Assembly (NCBI RefSeq): GCF_030457605.1 | Contig: NZ_JAKDUR010000022.1 | Coordinates: 1 to 34,855 of the forward strand | DNA: 34,855 nucleotides | Direction of reading: 5' to 3' | DNA from: Halomonas sp. | Lineage (GTDB): Bacteria; Pseudomonadota; Gammaproteobacteria; Pseudomonadales; Halomonadaceae | Shown here: one piece after another, positions 14,754-23,291 of the stretch | How positions within the stretch are numbered: position 1 is the first letter of the stretch | Layout of the letters: the number at the start of each line of letters is the position of its first letter | Made by a program: the position numbers and the translations under genes | The notes under the pieces: model-generated | What the model was told of the DNA's origin: nothing | The model's database searches: none | Seen by the model: the letters and a program-made list of their open reading frames with translations, nothing else

Positions 14754-16108
14754 AGCGCGTCTCCCCGGAAGATTTCCTGAATCAGCGTGTCGGCGTGAGC
14801 GGCGTCATCGCCCAGCATGACGGCGGCGCGCAGCTGCCCGGCCGCGCGCTCGGCGGCGGCGGTGTCCCGGGCGTGAACAAAGGCCAGTGGGCGGCTTTTG
14901 TCGATCGAATCGCCTACGGCAGCAATCTGGCTGAAGCCCACGCGGTGGTCAACGGCGGCGTCGTTGCGCAGCCGGCCACCGCCCAGTTCCACCGTGCTCA
15001 TGCCCACGGCGCGGGTATCGATGCGTGCCACGATTCCCGCGCGCTCGGCATACGCGGGGACGATGACCGGGGCTTTTTCCAAGTAGTCGTCCGGGCGTTC
15101 GACGAAATCTGACGGCCCGCCCAAGGCGTGCACCATGCGCGCAAATACCTCGGCCGCGGCGCCCGAATCAAGTGCCCGGTCGAGTTTTTCAATGGCCGCT
15201 GTGCGGCTGTCGGCGAGCTTGCCGGCGATGAGCATTTCCACCGCCAGCTCGCGGGTTACGCCCATTACGCGGCTGTCCTGACGCTCGCCGCGCAGCAGGG
15301 CAAGGGTCTCGGTGATTTCCACGGCGTTGCCCGCGCAGGGTGCCAACGGCTGGCTCATGTCGGTGAGCAGCGCGGTGGTCGGGGTGCCGGCCTGGGTGGC
15401 AACGCGGGCAATGCTTTGGGCAAGCTCGCGAGAGGCCTCGGGCGTGGGCATGAACGCGCCGCTGCCGACCTTGACGTCCATCACCAGCGCATCCAGGCCC
15501 GAGGCGAGCTTTTTGCCCAGAATCGAGGCGGTAATCAGCGGGATGGATTCCACCGTGGCGGTCACGTCGCGCACGCCGTAGATGCGCTTGTCCGCCGGGG
15601 CGAGCTGGCCGGTCTGGCCGATGATCGCCACGCCTTCCTGTTTGACGACCTGGCGAAAGCGCTCGGGCGCGGGGTAGGGGTCATAGCCGGGGATGGACTC
15701 GAGTTTATCCAGCGTGCCGCCGGTATGGCCGAGCCCGCGCCCGGAAATCATGGGCACAAAAGCGCCGCAGGCCGCGACCCAGGGCCCCAGCACCAGCGAG
15801 ACCAGATCGCCCACGCCGCCGGTGGAGTGCTTGTCGATCACCGGGCCGGGCAGGTTCAGGTCGTTCCAGTGCATCACGTCGCCGGAGTCCCGCGTGGCGC
15901 GGGTCAGCGCGACCACCTCGTCAGGGCTCATGCCGTTCAGGTAGGTGGCCATGGTAAACGCGCCGATCTGGGCGTCGCTGATGCGTTCCTCGGCGATGCC
16001 CTGAACAAAGGCGGCCAGCTCGTGGGCTGGCAGTGGCTGACCATCGCGCTTTAGCCGAATCAGCTCCTGGGGCAACAGCGTGGCGGGCGCGGTAGCAGGT
16101 GTGGCCAT
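14750..16108 (-). CDS. deoA: Thymidine phosphorylase
   Basis: This 452-aa enzyme converts thymidine and deoxyuridine to base and deoxyribose-1-phosphate. The phosphate-binding and family signature [10 protein letters not shown] is present, together with [16 protein letters not shown] and the C-terminal PYMP domain. The true start is at 16108, where TGATG couples it to deoC; the open frame extends further upstream only because deoC's other frame is open. The length is slightly above the E. coli enzyme (440 aa) because of an Ala/Thr-rich N-terminus. Confidence 0.96.
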   Translation of the reverse strand: MATPATAPATLLPQELIRLKRDGQPLPAHELAAFVQGIAEERISDAQIGAFTMATYLNGMSPDEVVALTRATRDSGDVMHWNDLNLPGPVIDKHSTGGVGDLVSLVLGPWVAACGAFVPMISGRGLGHTGGTLDKLESIPGYDPYPAPERFRQVVKQEGVAIIGQTGQLAPADKRIYGVRDVTATVESIPLITASILGKKLASGLDALVMDVKVGSGAFMPTPEASRELAQSIARVATQAGTPTTALLTDMSQPLAPCAGNAVEITETLALLRGERQDSRVMGVTRELAVEMLIAGKLADSRTAAIEKLDRALDSGAAAEVFARMVHALGGPSDFVERPDDYLEKAPVIVPAYAERAGIVARIDTRAVGMSTVELGGGRLRNDAAVDHRVGFSQIAAVGDSIDKSRPLAFVHARDTAAAERAAGQLRAAVMLGDDAAHADTLIQEIFRGDAL

Positions 16109-16890
16109 CAGTAGTCTCCCAGGGCGGTGCCGGGGTTGCCCGTTAGTGTGGCGACAAGGTTGGACAAAAGTCCCGAGGCGCCAAAGCGGAAGTGTTTGGG
16201 GGTGATCCAGGCCGGGCCCATGATGTCGGCGGCAAGGGCAAGGTATTCGGCGGCGTCTTCGGTGGTGCGCACACCGCCGGCAGCCTTGAAGCCCACGTCC
16301 TGACCGCTGTCCTTGATCGCGTTGAGCATGATCTCGGTGGCTTCCAGGGTGGCGTTGACTGACACCTTGCCGGTCGATGTCTTGATGAAGTCGGCACCGC
16401 CTTCGATGGCGATCTCGCTGGCGCGCCTGATCAGCGCCGGGTCCTTGAGTTCGCCGGTTTCGAGGATGACCTTCAGCAACGCCTGGCCGCCGCAGGCTGC
16501 CTGGCACATTTCCACGAATTCCAGGCAGGTGTCTTCATCGCCGTCGATCAGCGTGCGATAGGGCAGCACCACGTCGACTTCGTCAGCGCCGGAGGCCACG
16601 GCTTCACGGGTTTCGCGCGCGGCTCCCATGATGTCGGCACCGCCGTCGGGGAAGTTGGTCACGGCCGCGATTTTGACCTCGCCGCTGAGCGTGTGAGCGG
16701 TCAGCGCCCGCCGTGCGGTGACGACAAACTGGGGGAACACGCAGAGCGCAGCGGGGTGGCCGAACGGGGTTTTCGCCTGCTGGCACAGCGACTCGATATC
16801 GGCATCGGTGTCCGCGGCGTTGAGGCTGGTCAGGTCAATCAGCGGTAGCGCCTGGCGAGCGGCTTGGGTCAGGTTGATCGAAGCAGGCAT
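16108..16890 (-). CDS. deoC: Deoxyribose-phosphate aldolase
   Basis: This 260-aa class I aldolase cleaves 2-deoxyribose-5-phosphate to acetaldehyde and glyceraldehyde-3-phosphate. The Schiff-base lysine is K170 in DFIKTSTGK, the second active-site lysine is K202 in FKAAGGVR, and the catalytic Asp lies in ADEVDVVLP (D105). This matches the E. coli K167/K201/D102 arrangement. It is the first intact gene of the deo operon. Its upstream 176 bp contain a transporter remnant, and no deoR-type regulator gene is adjacent. Confidence 0.97.
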   Translation of the reverse strand: MPASINLTQAARQALPLIDLTSLNAADTDADIESLCQQAKTPFGHPAALCVFPQFVVTARRALTAHTLSGEVKIAAVTNFPDGGADIMGAARETREAVASGADEVDVVLPYRTLIDGDEDTCLEFVEMCQAACGGQALLKVILETGELKDPALIRRASEIAIEGGADFIKTSTGKVSVNATLEATEIMLNAIKDSGQDVGFKAAGGVRTTEDAAEYLALAADIMGPAWITPKHFRFGASGLLSNLVATLTGNPGTALGDY

Positions 16891-16932
16891 AAAACTCTCA
16901 CAGGTTAATCAAAACGGGATAAAGCGGCGCGT

Positions 16933-17059
16933 TCAGGCGCCGACGATGCGCAGGGCAATGAAAGAGCCGGCAATGGTGGCCGTCATCAGATGGGATAGTG
17001 TACCGGCCAGCACCGCGTTGACGCCAAAACGGGCGTTTTCTGCGCGGAGGGTGGCGCAT
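16933..17059 (-). pseudogene. nupC: C-terminal remnant of a CNT-family nucleoside transporter
   Basis: The minus strand between tenA and deoC encodes an open segment of about 42 codons ending at TGA (16933-16935). It contains RFGVNAVLAGTLSHLMTAT followed by IAG and a short hydrophobic end. This matches the very C-terminus of concentrative nucleoside transporters (NupC/CNT; typical end LG-x-KA-x-AGTL-x-x-MTATIAG). There is no start codon or room for the other 350 or more residues: tenA ends at 17067, right where homology would continue. It is therefore a deletion remnant of a nucleoside transporter that once headed the deo operon. The assignment rests on recognising the motif, not on a search. 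Confidence 0.65.
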
Positions 17060-17066
17060 AAGCCGC

Positions 17067-17735
17067 CTACTTGGCGCGATCAAGACCCATTTGCCAGAAA
17101 TCGATTTCCAGCCGCGTGGCGTCGTGAAAGATTTTGGTGAGCTCGGCAAAGCGTGCGGGCGACGCCTCGGCCAGACGCTCGTTGAGCCATGCGGTTTCCG
17201 CCTGCATGGCCTGCTGGAACTCGTCGCTTTCGTACATCGCGATCCAGGCATCAAAGGGATTTTCCTCGCCGCGGCGGGTAAAACCCTGGGCATTCAGCCA
17301 GTTGGCGATTTCGCCGTAGCCAACAAGGCAGGGCGCAAGCGCGACGTGCAGGTCAAGCAGGTCGCCACGGCTGCCGGTGTCGAGCACGTAACGGGTATAG
17401 GCCAGCGTGGCCCGGGCTTCGGGCAGCGCGGCCAGGTCGGCTTCGCTGATGCCCCACTGGCGGCAGAAGTCGATATGCAGGCTGAGCTCGGTGTCGATAA
17501 TCGCCTTCATGCCTTCAAGCGCCTGACGCAGGTCGGCAAGGTTGGCACTTTTATACGCCGCCAGCGCGTAGGCGCGGCCAAAGTGGATCAGAAACAGGTA
17601 GTCCTGCTTCAGGTAGTGGCGAAAGGCGCCGTCTTCCAGCGTTCCGGCCCCCAGTTGACGGACAAAATCGTGCTCGATGTAGGCGCGCCAGTCCTGCTGG
17701 CAGGCGGCAGTCAAATCACTGAATTGATACCCCAT
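17067..17735 (-). CDS. tenA: TenA-family aminopyrimidine aminohydrolase (thiaminase II)
   Basis: This 222-aa cytoplasmic enzyme would salvage base-degraded thiamin by hydrolysing aminopyrimidines to HMP. Active-site residues align with Bacillus TenA: D45 in KQDYLF, nucleophile C136 in APCLVGYGEI and E210 in FHDATRLEIDFW. The start at 17735 is where family similarity begins (MGYQFSDLTAACQQDWRAYI); the longer frame is an Arg-rich artefact. A GGAGA lies about 11 nt upstream. No TPP riboswitch consensus was found upstream, and no other thi gene is near. Confidence 0.92.
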   Translation of the reverse strand: MGYQFSDLTAACQQDWRAYIEHDFVRQLGAGTLEDGAFRHYLKQDYLFLIHFGRAYALAAYKSANLADLRQALEGMKAIIDTELSLHIDFCRQWGISEADLAALPEARATLAYTRYVLDTGSRGDLLDLHVALAPCLVGYGEIANWLNAQGFTRRGEENPFDAWIAMYESDEFQQAMQAETAWLNERLAEASPARFAELTKIFHDATRLEIDFWQMGLDRAK

Positions 17736-17865
17736 GAGGCCGGGCTCTCCCTGTGTCGGTATTAAGTTATCTGTCGGAATCACTATGTATCGAAATAAGC
17801 GTGTGCCGGAATACATGGGCGCGACGCGCAAACGTGATGTGTCCGCCCCGGCGCACCGCGGCTTC

Positions 17866-18216
17866 TTACCAGAGCCAGCTTGCCGGGCGCGCCGGCGGCT
17901 GGCCTCGGCGCACGGCGATGAACCCCAGCACGCAGCGCACGCCCAGCCATACGGCGAGTAGCGGCCACAGAATGGCACCCAGCATGAAAACGCTCAAGGC
18001 AAATACGCCGCAGAAATACAGCGCGCCGATCCAGAACGTGCGGATCAGGTAGCGGTAGTGTTCCTGTAGCCAGGGAGCGGCGTCCTTGCGGTAGACATAG
18101 GCGATGATCACGCCGATCAGCAGCGTGATGTTGGCAGTCACGATACCGCCCAGAAACAGCGCGTAAACGATTTGCGGCGTGCGCGTATCAACGCGGGAAA
18201 CGTAGGAATCAGGCAT
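17866..18216 (-). CDS. Small integral membrane protein, DUF4870-like (paralog 1)
   Basis: This 116-aa protein has three hydrophobic segments (about 14-40, 60-80 and 82-100). The core reads GVIIAYVYRKD...EHYRYLIRTFWIG and it ends SWLW. It is clearly paralogous to the 129-aa protein at 19216, and the two flank the acyltransferase gene. It lies 65 bp downstream of the acyltransferase on the same strand, so it is probably the third gene of a three-gene operon. The function is unknown. The ribosome site is weak. Confidence 0.75.
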   Translation of the reverse strand: MPDSYVSRVDTRTPQIVYALFLGGIVTANITLLIGVIIAYVYRKDAAPWLQEHYRYLIRTFWIGALYFCGVFALSVFMLGAILWPLLAVWLGVRCVLGFIAVRRGQPPARPASWLW

Positions 18217-18281
18217 GGCAGTAATGTCGGGTATTCGCTCGAGTGAGTCAATCAGAGGATAGCGGCTTCAAGATAGCCGCG

Positions 18282-19211
18282 TCAGTAGAGCCGAAAGTCG
18301 CGATGGTTGGGCAGCCCTTGCTGCTCTTCCACCACTTTGCGGTAGCGCTTGTATTCCCACTGGTACTGAGCCGGATCAAGGGCAATGGCCGCCTCGACGC
18401 AGGCGTTCACGCCGGTGGCCGAGGTCAGGTCGTCGGCGCTGTAGACGCGCTCATCGGCGTCCAGGAAGTGAATCTCGAACCCTCGGCCGGGCACCCGCAG
18501 GGCCACGCCGGTTATCACCCGGGCCTGGGTGCGGGCCACCAGCCTGGGTAACAGCGTAGCGGTGTAGGCGTCGCGGTTGAAAAACGGCGCAAATACGCCA
18601 CTGCCCCAGCCGGGTTCCTGGTCGGGCAGAATGCCGATGGCTTCATGGCGTTTGAGTGCCTTTAACAGCGCCGCCACGCCCCGGGCGTTGGTGGGTACCA
18701 GGGCCGCCCCCTGACGCTCGCGGCCATGGCGGATCACCGGATCAAGCCCGGCCATTTTGGGCGGCTCGTACATGGCGGTAAACGGGAAGTGGCTGGAGAG
18801 CCAGAAGTTGAGCACTTCCCAGTTGCCAAAGTGCGGCGCCAGCACGATCACCCCGCGCCCGTCGCGCCGTGCGCCGTCGAGCTTGTCCCGGCCGTGTACG
18901 GCCAGAATACCGGCGTCAACGCGTGTGGGCGGCGCCATCCAGGCGTGGCCCAGTTCCAGCATGGTGGCCGCAGAGTGGCGCAGGCTATGGCGTATGAGGG
19001 CCTGTCGTTCGGCGGCACTTTGTTCGGGGTAGACATCGGCCAGGTTGCGCCGGGTCACCTCGCGCTCGCGCGCGCTCAGCCGGTAGACCAGCGCGCCGGC
19101 GACCCCGGCCAGGCGCCACAGACGGGCAAGCGGCCAACGAGCCAGCCGGCGCCAGAGCCAGGCAATGGCGCCAGCGCTGGCGTCGTGGCGAGGGGAAGAC
19201 GAACGCGCCAT
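18282..19211 (-). CDS. Lipid A late acyltransferase, HtrB/LpxL family
   Basis: This 309-aa inner-membrane enzyme transfers an acyl chain from acyl-ACP to a lipid A precursor. The HX4E catalytic motif is H127-FGNW-E132 (APHFGNWE), followed by MYEPPKMAGLD, ILPDQEPGWGSGVFAPFFNR and the end QYQWEYKRYR, all typical. One N-terminal hydrophobic anchor spans about 33-45. Whether it acts as LpxL or LpxM cannot be decided, so no symbol is given. Its start is 4 bp from the stop of the upstream small membrane protein, so the two are co-transcribed. No second late acyltransferase is seen in the window. Confidence 0.9.
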   Translation of the reverse strand: MARSSSPRHDASAGAIAWLWRRLARWPLARLWRLAGVAGALVYRLSAREREVTRRNLADVYPEQSAAERQALIRHSLRHSAATMLELGHAWMAPPTRVDAGILAVHGRDKLDGARRDGRGVIVLAPHFGNWEVLNFWLSSHFPFTAMYEPPKMAGLDPVIRHGRERQGAALVPTNARGVAALLKALKRHEAIGILPDQEPGWGSGVFAPFFNRDAYTATLLPRLVARTQARVITGVALRVPGRGFEIHFLDADERVYSADDLTSATGVNACVEAAIALDPAQYQWEYKRYRKVVEEQQGLPNHRDFRLY

Positions 19212-19215
19212 GCAG

Positions 19216-19605
19216 TTAGATCAGCCAGCTGTCGACGTTGTGCGGCGGACGTTTTTCCTGCAGCCCTTTGAAGCCCTTCACGCAGCGCACGATAAACCAG
19301 ACGGCGAGTGCCAGCATCAGCGGCAGGCCGATGAGCACGAAGGCCAAAAAGACCGTCACGGTGGCATAAAACAGGCCGATCCAGAACGTACGTATCTGGT
19401 AGCGGTAGTGCTCGTCCAGCCAGGCCGGGCCGTTACCGCGATAAATATAGGCAATGATCACGCCGATAATCGATGTGAAACCGACGACAAAGCTCGCCAG
19501 ATAAAGCGCGTAAACCACAATCGCCATGGTGGTGTCCGGCGCCCGCGGTGTGTCGTTGACGACGTCGCCGGCCAGTGGTGACGATGGATTGTTGTCCTCG
19601 CTCAT
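19216..19605 (-). CDS. Small integral membrane protein, DUF4870-like (paralog 2)
   Basis: This 129-aa protein has a polar N-terminus of about 27 residues, then three hydrophobic segments. The core GVIIAYIYRGN...EHYRYQIRTFWIG and the end SWLI match the paralog at 17866. AAGGAG (complement of 19617-19622) precedes the ATG, making it the best-translated start of the cluster and probably the first gene of the operon with the acyltransferase. No catalytic residues are evident. Confidence 0.8.
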   Translation of the reverse strand: MSEDNNPSSPLAGDVVNDTPRAPDTTMAIVVYALYLASFVVGFTSIIGVIIAYIYRGNGPAWLDEHYRYQIRTFWIGLFYATVTVFLAFVLIGLPLMLALAVWFIVRCVKGFKGLQEKRPPHNVDSWLI

Positions 19606-19710
19606 ACGCGTTACGACTCCTTGTGTCAGTCAGTGGTGATCCTTCCAGAGGCTGGTTATTATACCCGGGTGTGTTGCGCGGTTCATCCTGTCGGGTTTCC
19701 AGCCGAAGCA

Positions 19711-20115
19711 TTATGTTTTCGGCCCGGCAGCGGGCTGGCGCACCGGACGGGCGATTTCCAGCAGGTTGCCGTCGGGGTCGCGCAGGTAGATGGATTCAAT
19801 CGGGCCGTTGGCGCCCTGGCGGGGCACCGGTCCCAGCTCGATCTCGATGGCCAGTGCGTCCAGGTGCTGCTTGAACTCGTCGAGGGGCAGCTGGCAGCGC
19901 ATGCACAGGTCAAGGCTGCCCGGAGTCGGCGTGGCCGAAATGGGCGCAATGTCAGTGTCGGTCTGGTGCAGACGCAGGGCGGTATCGCCAAGCATCAGGT
20001 CAACCCGCTGGGCATCGCGGTAGCGCACATCCAGCCCCAGCACGCGGGAGTAGAAGTCCACGGCGCGGGTCATGTCCGTTACCGTTACCACCAGATGATC
20101 CAGTCCTGCGAGCAT
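19711..20115 (-). CDS. VOC-superfamily (glyoxalase/fosfomycin resistance-like) protein
   Basis: This 134-aa protein has two beta-alpha-beta-beta-beta modules. The N-terminal DHLVVTVTDMTRAVDFYSRVLGL block holds the first metal ligand H7. The C-terminal IYLRDPDGNLLEI block holds ligand E120. H50 in LRLHQ may be another ligand. This pattern is typical of stand-alone VOC enzymes, including the 'biphenyl-2,3-diol dioxygenase-like' annotations, and the substrate cannot be inferred. It is monocistronic on the minus strand, divergent from the acyl-CoA dehydrogenase gene across 232 bp. Confidence 0.85.
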   Translation of the reverse strand: MLAGLDHLVVTVTDMTRAVDFYSRVLGLDVRYRDAQRVDLMLGDTALRLHQTDTDIAPISATPTPGSLDLCMRCQLPLDEFKQHLDALAIEIELGPVPRQGANGPIESIYLRDPDGNLLEIARPVRQPAAGPKT

Positions 20116-20347
20116 GGCAAATTCCTTACGTCAAAAGTCTTAAAGATAAACGGCCGAGTTCCAGAATACGCTGATGGGGCATTTCGACGCAAAGCCGGCG
20201 CGCCCCATTCGTGTCCGGGGCAGCGTGGCCCGGGTTTGCTTACGCCCGTTATAAAGCATACGTTTGTTTTATGTTGTTTCATTTTCGTTAACCGGCCAGC
20301 ACCAGCGTGACTTGTCGTGCGGTGGTGACTGATTCGTGAGGACCGTT

Positions 20348-22141
20348 ATGAACCATTACGCTGCACCACTGCGCGATATGCGCTTTGTACTGGAAGAGCA
20401 GCAGCGCCACCGTGTACTTGGGCTCCCCGGCCTTGAAGATCTTTCCGCTGAGCTGGTCGAGGCAGTGCTGGAAGAAGCCGCCAAACTGGCTGGTGAGGTA
20501 TGGGCGCCGCTCAACGCCGTGGGTGATCGTCAGGGTGCTACCCGTCATGCCGACGGCAGCGTGACCACGGCAGAAGGCTTTGCCGGCGCATACCGGGCTT
20601 ATGTTGACGGCGGCTGGAACGGTATCGGCGTTGATGAAGCGCTGGGCGGCCAGAACCTGCCGGAAGTGGTCGCCAGCGCAGCGCAGGAAATGTTTCAGGG
20701 TGCCAACATGGCGTTGGGGCTTTGCCCGATGCTCACCGCCGGGGCGATCGAGGCACTGTCGCAGCATGGCAGCGAGGCGCTGATAGCCGCCTACCTGCCA
20801 GGCCTGGTGGAAGGGCGTTTTACCGGCACCATGAACCTGACCGAGCCCCAGGCCGGCTCGGACCTGTCTCAGGTGCGCACCCGCGCGGTGCCGGATGGCG
20901 AGTATTACCGCCTGAGTGGGCAGAAAATCTACATTACCTGGGGTGAGCACGACGTCGCGGAAAACATCGTCCATCTGGTGCTGGCACGCACGCCCGATGC
21001 GCCCGAGGGTAACCGGGGCATCTCGCTGTTTGTGGTGCCCAAATTTCTGCTCAATGCCGACGGCTCGCCGGGCGAGCGCAACGACGTGACCTGTGCGTCG
21101 CTTGAACACAAGGCCGGCATTCACGGCTCGCCCACCTGTACGCTGAGTTTCGGCGAAAACGGCGGTGCCGTAGGCTATCTGGTGGGTGAGCCGGGGCGCG
21201 GGCTTAACCATATGTTCACCATGATGAATGCCGCACGGCACAAGGTGGGCGTGCAGGCAATCGGCGTGGCCGAGCGCGCCTGCCAGCAGGCGTTTGCCCA
21301 TGCCCGTGAGCGCACACAAGGGCGGCGAACGGCGGCGCAGGGCGGCGGCGCATGCGCGATCAGCAAGCACTTTGACGTGCGTCGCATGCTGCTTTCAATG
21401 CGTGCACGCACCGATGCTATGAGGGCGCTGGCGCTTTACTGCGCGGCAGAAATGGATGTGGCCCGCCGCGCTGACTCTGCCGACAGGCAAGAAGCCGCCC
21501 AGGCGCGTGTGGACGTGCTGATCCCCGTGGTCAAGGCGTTTGCCACTGATCAGGCGGTGGCCATTGCCTCGACGGGAATTCAGGTTCATGGCGGCATGGG
21601 CTACATCGAGGAAACCGGCGCCGCCCAGCTATGGCGTGACGTGCGCATTACGCCCATTTACGAAGGCACCAACGGCATTCAGGCGCTGGACCTGGCTGGA
21701 CGTAAGCTGCAGCGTGACGGCGGCCATGCGCTGGCAACGCTGCTGGACGAGCTGGACGACACTGCCCGCGCCCTTGAGGCACACCCGGCGCTTGCCGGGT
21801 TGGGCGCCGCCCTTGCCGCCGGCGGTGAAGATGCCCGCGCGGCCATGCGCAGCGTGCTGAAACAGGGGCAGGACGCCACCCGGGGCGCGGATGCCGTGCA
21901 GGCTTTTGCCACGCCGTTTCTGGCCCTGCTTGGCCATGTGCTGTGTGCCTGGCAAATGGGCGAAGCGGCGCTTGCCGCGCAGGCCGCCATGGACGCGGGA
22001 GACGATGATCCGTTCTATGCGCAAAAGCGTAATAGTGCCGCCTTTGTGATCTATCAGTGGCTGCCCGAAGGGCGCGCCCAGCGCGCCGTGATTGACGCAG
22101 GCCTGCAGTGCCTTGACAACTTTGACCCGCATCCGGGATAA
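20348..22141 (+). CDS. Acyl-CoA dehydrogenase (600-aa class with C-terminal extension)
   Basis: This 597-aa FAD enzyme oxidises acyl-CoA to enoyl-CoA. It opens with YAAPLRDMRFVLEE, typical of this long class, which includes DmdC-like enzymes. The flavin and substrate segments FTGTMNLTEPQAGSDLS and YRLSGQKIYITWGEHD follow. The catalytic Glu is E439 in ITPIYEGTNGIQALDL. An extra helical C-terminal domain covers about 465-597. The start at 20348 has GAGGA 5 nt upstream; the longer GTG start at 20336 overlaps that site. The upstream gap is AT-rich (20240-20290) and probably holds the promoter. The chain-length or methylmercaptopropionyl specificity cannot be read from the sequence. Confidence 0.92.
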   Translation: MNHYAAPLRDMRFVLEEQQRHRVLGLPGLEDLSAELVEAVLEEAAKLAGEVWAPLNAVGDRQGATRHADGSVTTAEGFAGAYRAYVDGGWNGIGVDEALGGQNLPEVVASAAQEMFQGANMALGLCPMLTAGAIEALSQHGSEALIAAYLPGLVEGRFTGTMNLTEPQAGSDLSQVRTRAVPDGEYYRLSGQKIYITWGEHDVAENIVHLVLARTPDAPEGNRGISLFVVPKFLLNADGSPGERNDVTCASLEHKAGIHGSPTCTLSFGENGGAVGYLVGEPGRGLNHMFTMMNAARHKVGVQAIGVAERACQQAFAHARERTQGRRTAAQGGGACAISKHFDVRRMLLSMRARTDAMRALALYCAAEMDVARRADSADRQEAAQARVDVLIPVVKAFATDQAVAIASTGIQVHGGMGYIEETGAAQLWRDVRITPIYEGTNGIQALDLAGRKLQRDGGHALATLLDELDDTARALEAHPALAGLGAALAAGGEDARAAMRSVLKQGQDATRGADAVQAFATPFLALLGHVLCAWQMGEAALAAQAAMDAGDDDPFYAQKRNSAAFVIYQWLPEGRAQRAVIDAGLQCLDNFDPHPG

Positions 22142-22254
22142 ACGGTTGTATCTCGCGGCAGGCATGCGGCTTGTCGACAAGTCTCCGGCTAATTTTTAAG
22201 CAGGCTAACGACTTTTGCGCTCGTCCATGATTTACTGGCGTGTTTTCACCCTCA

Positions 22255-22259
22255 AGGAG
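22255..22259 (+). promoter_or_regulatory. Ribosome site deciding the lpxR start
   Basis: AGGAG lies 6 nt before the ATG at 22266. Starting there also puts a standard signal peptide at the N-terminus, unlike the longer in-frame start at 22215. Confidence 0.7.
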
Positions 22260-22265
22260 CAAGGC

Positions 22266-23264
22266 ATGCCCCGACCCTGTCCCCGGTTTTATAACGCACG
22301 GCGTATTCTTCCTCTGCTGATGGTAGCGGGTCTGCTGCCGGCGACGGCTAATGCCGCTGATGAAACGTTCAGCCTGGAAGTGACCAATGACGGCATGATC
22401 AGTGCTGACGATGGTCACTACACCAGCGGCGTCAAGTTCGAGCTGGGCTTTACGCCGGGCCAGGCCCACTGGACGCAGCGCCTGGCCCAGACGTTGCCCG
22501 ATGGGCTGATCGAGCACGCCGACAGGGCGCAATACCGGCTGGTACACCAGATTTATACGCCGAACAACATTGAGGCGACCGAGCTGATCGAAGACGACCG
22601 CCCCTATGCGGGGCTGGTGTACGGCGGGGTGTCACTGTACGGCGAAACGCCCACAACAGGCGGGCACACCACCACTGATCTGCATCTGGACGTGGGCATG
22701 GTCGGGCCGTCATCGCTTGCCGACAGCATCCAGCAGGAAGTACATCGCCTGACCGATAGTGACCGGCCTCAGGGGTGGGATAACCAGATCAATGACGAAG
22801 CCGTGGTGAATCTGGGTATGCGCCGCCAGTGGTGGCAGGAAATCCCGCTGGCCGGCAAGCAGCTGGCCTTTGGCCCCAGCGCCAGCGCCGCGCTGGGCAA
22901 CCTTTATACCTATGCCAGCGCCGGCTACAGCATACGCTTTGGCGATGAGGCCAGAAGCGTACCGAACCTTTCTCCCGGCCCCGCCAGCAGTGCCGGCTTC
23001 ACTGACGGCGGCGGTTTCCGTTGGTACGTGTTTGCCGGCCTTGAAGGCTATTATATGGCACAAAACCTGCTGCTTGACGGCAACACCTTTTCCAGCAGCC
23101 ATTCCGTTGACCGGCGTGAATGGGTGGGCGATGTTTCCGCCGGTTTTGCGCTGGCGTGGGAAGACTGGCAAATGAGCTTTGCCGCCCTGCAGCGCAGCGA
23201 CGAGTTCCGCGGCCAGCAGGACCCCGACAAGTTTGCCGCGCTGACGCTGAGCAAACGGCTCTAG
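22266..23264 (+). CDS. lpxR: LpxR-family lipid A 3'-O-deacylase
   Basis: This 332-aa outer-membrane beta-barrel would remove the 3'-acyloxyacyl group of lipid A. A signal peptide (1-30, ending ANA) is followed by the family N-terminus LEVTNDGMI...DGHYTSGVKFEL. Asn-Asp (N41/D42) and T53 correspond to conserved catalytic-site residues of Salmonella LpxR. The conserved GPSSLADSIQQEVHRL block (H160) and GWDNQINDEA follow. Alternating aromatic beta-strands run to the C-terminal ALTLSKRL. Expected ligands and length (about 320 aa) agree with the family (DUF2219). It is probably monocistronic and converges with the GST gene 27 bp away. Confidence 0.88.
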   Translation: MPRPCPRFYNARRILPLLMVAGLLPATANAADETFSLEVTNDGMISADDGHYTSGVKFELGFTPGQAHWTQRLAQTLPDGLIEHADRAQYRLVHQIYTPNNIEATELIEDDRPYAGLVYGGVSLYGETPTTGGHTTTDLHLDVGMVGPSSLADSIQQEVHRLTDSDRPQGWDNQINDEAVVNLGMRRQWWQEIPLAGKQLAFGPSASAALGNLYTYASAGYSIRFGDEARSVPNLSPGPASSAGFTDGGGFRWYVFAGLEGYYMAQNLLLDGNTFSSSHSVDRREWVGDVSAGFALAWEDWQMSFAALQRSDEFRGQQDPDKFAALTLSKRL

Positions 23265-23291
23265 CCGCGCGGCAGAGAGACCGGTGTGGCG

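Noticed and set aside
13668..14780. 370-aa plus-strand open frame opposite deoB
   Set aside because: It is a Gly/Ala/Val-rich antisense shadow with no motif, and deoB is unambiguous on the other strand.
16109..16507. Extended deoA frame (133 extra codons upstream of 16108)
   Set aside because: The extension is Arg/His/Pro-rich and lies entirely inside deoC in another frame. The TGATG overlap and the deoA family N-terminus support the start at 16108.
17736..17830. TPP riboswitch upstream of tenA
   Set aside because: The minus-strand leader lacks the conserved CTGAGA and ACCTGA-type THI-box blocks.
22170..22181. Palindrome CTTGTCGACAAG after the acyl-CoA dehydrogenase gene
   Set aside because: The 12-bp palindrome has no loop and is too far from the T run to be a terminator. 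A single such site is expected by chance.
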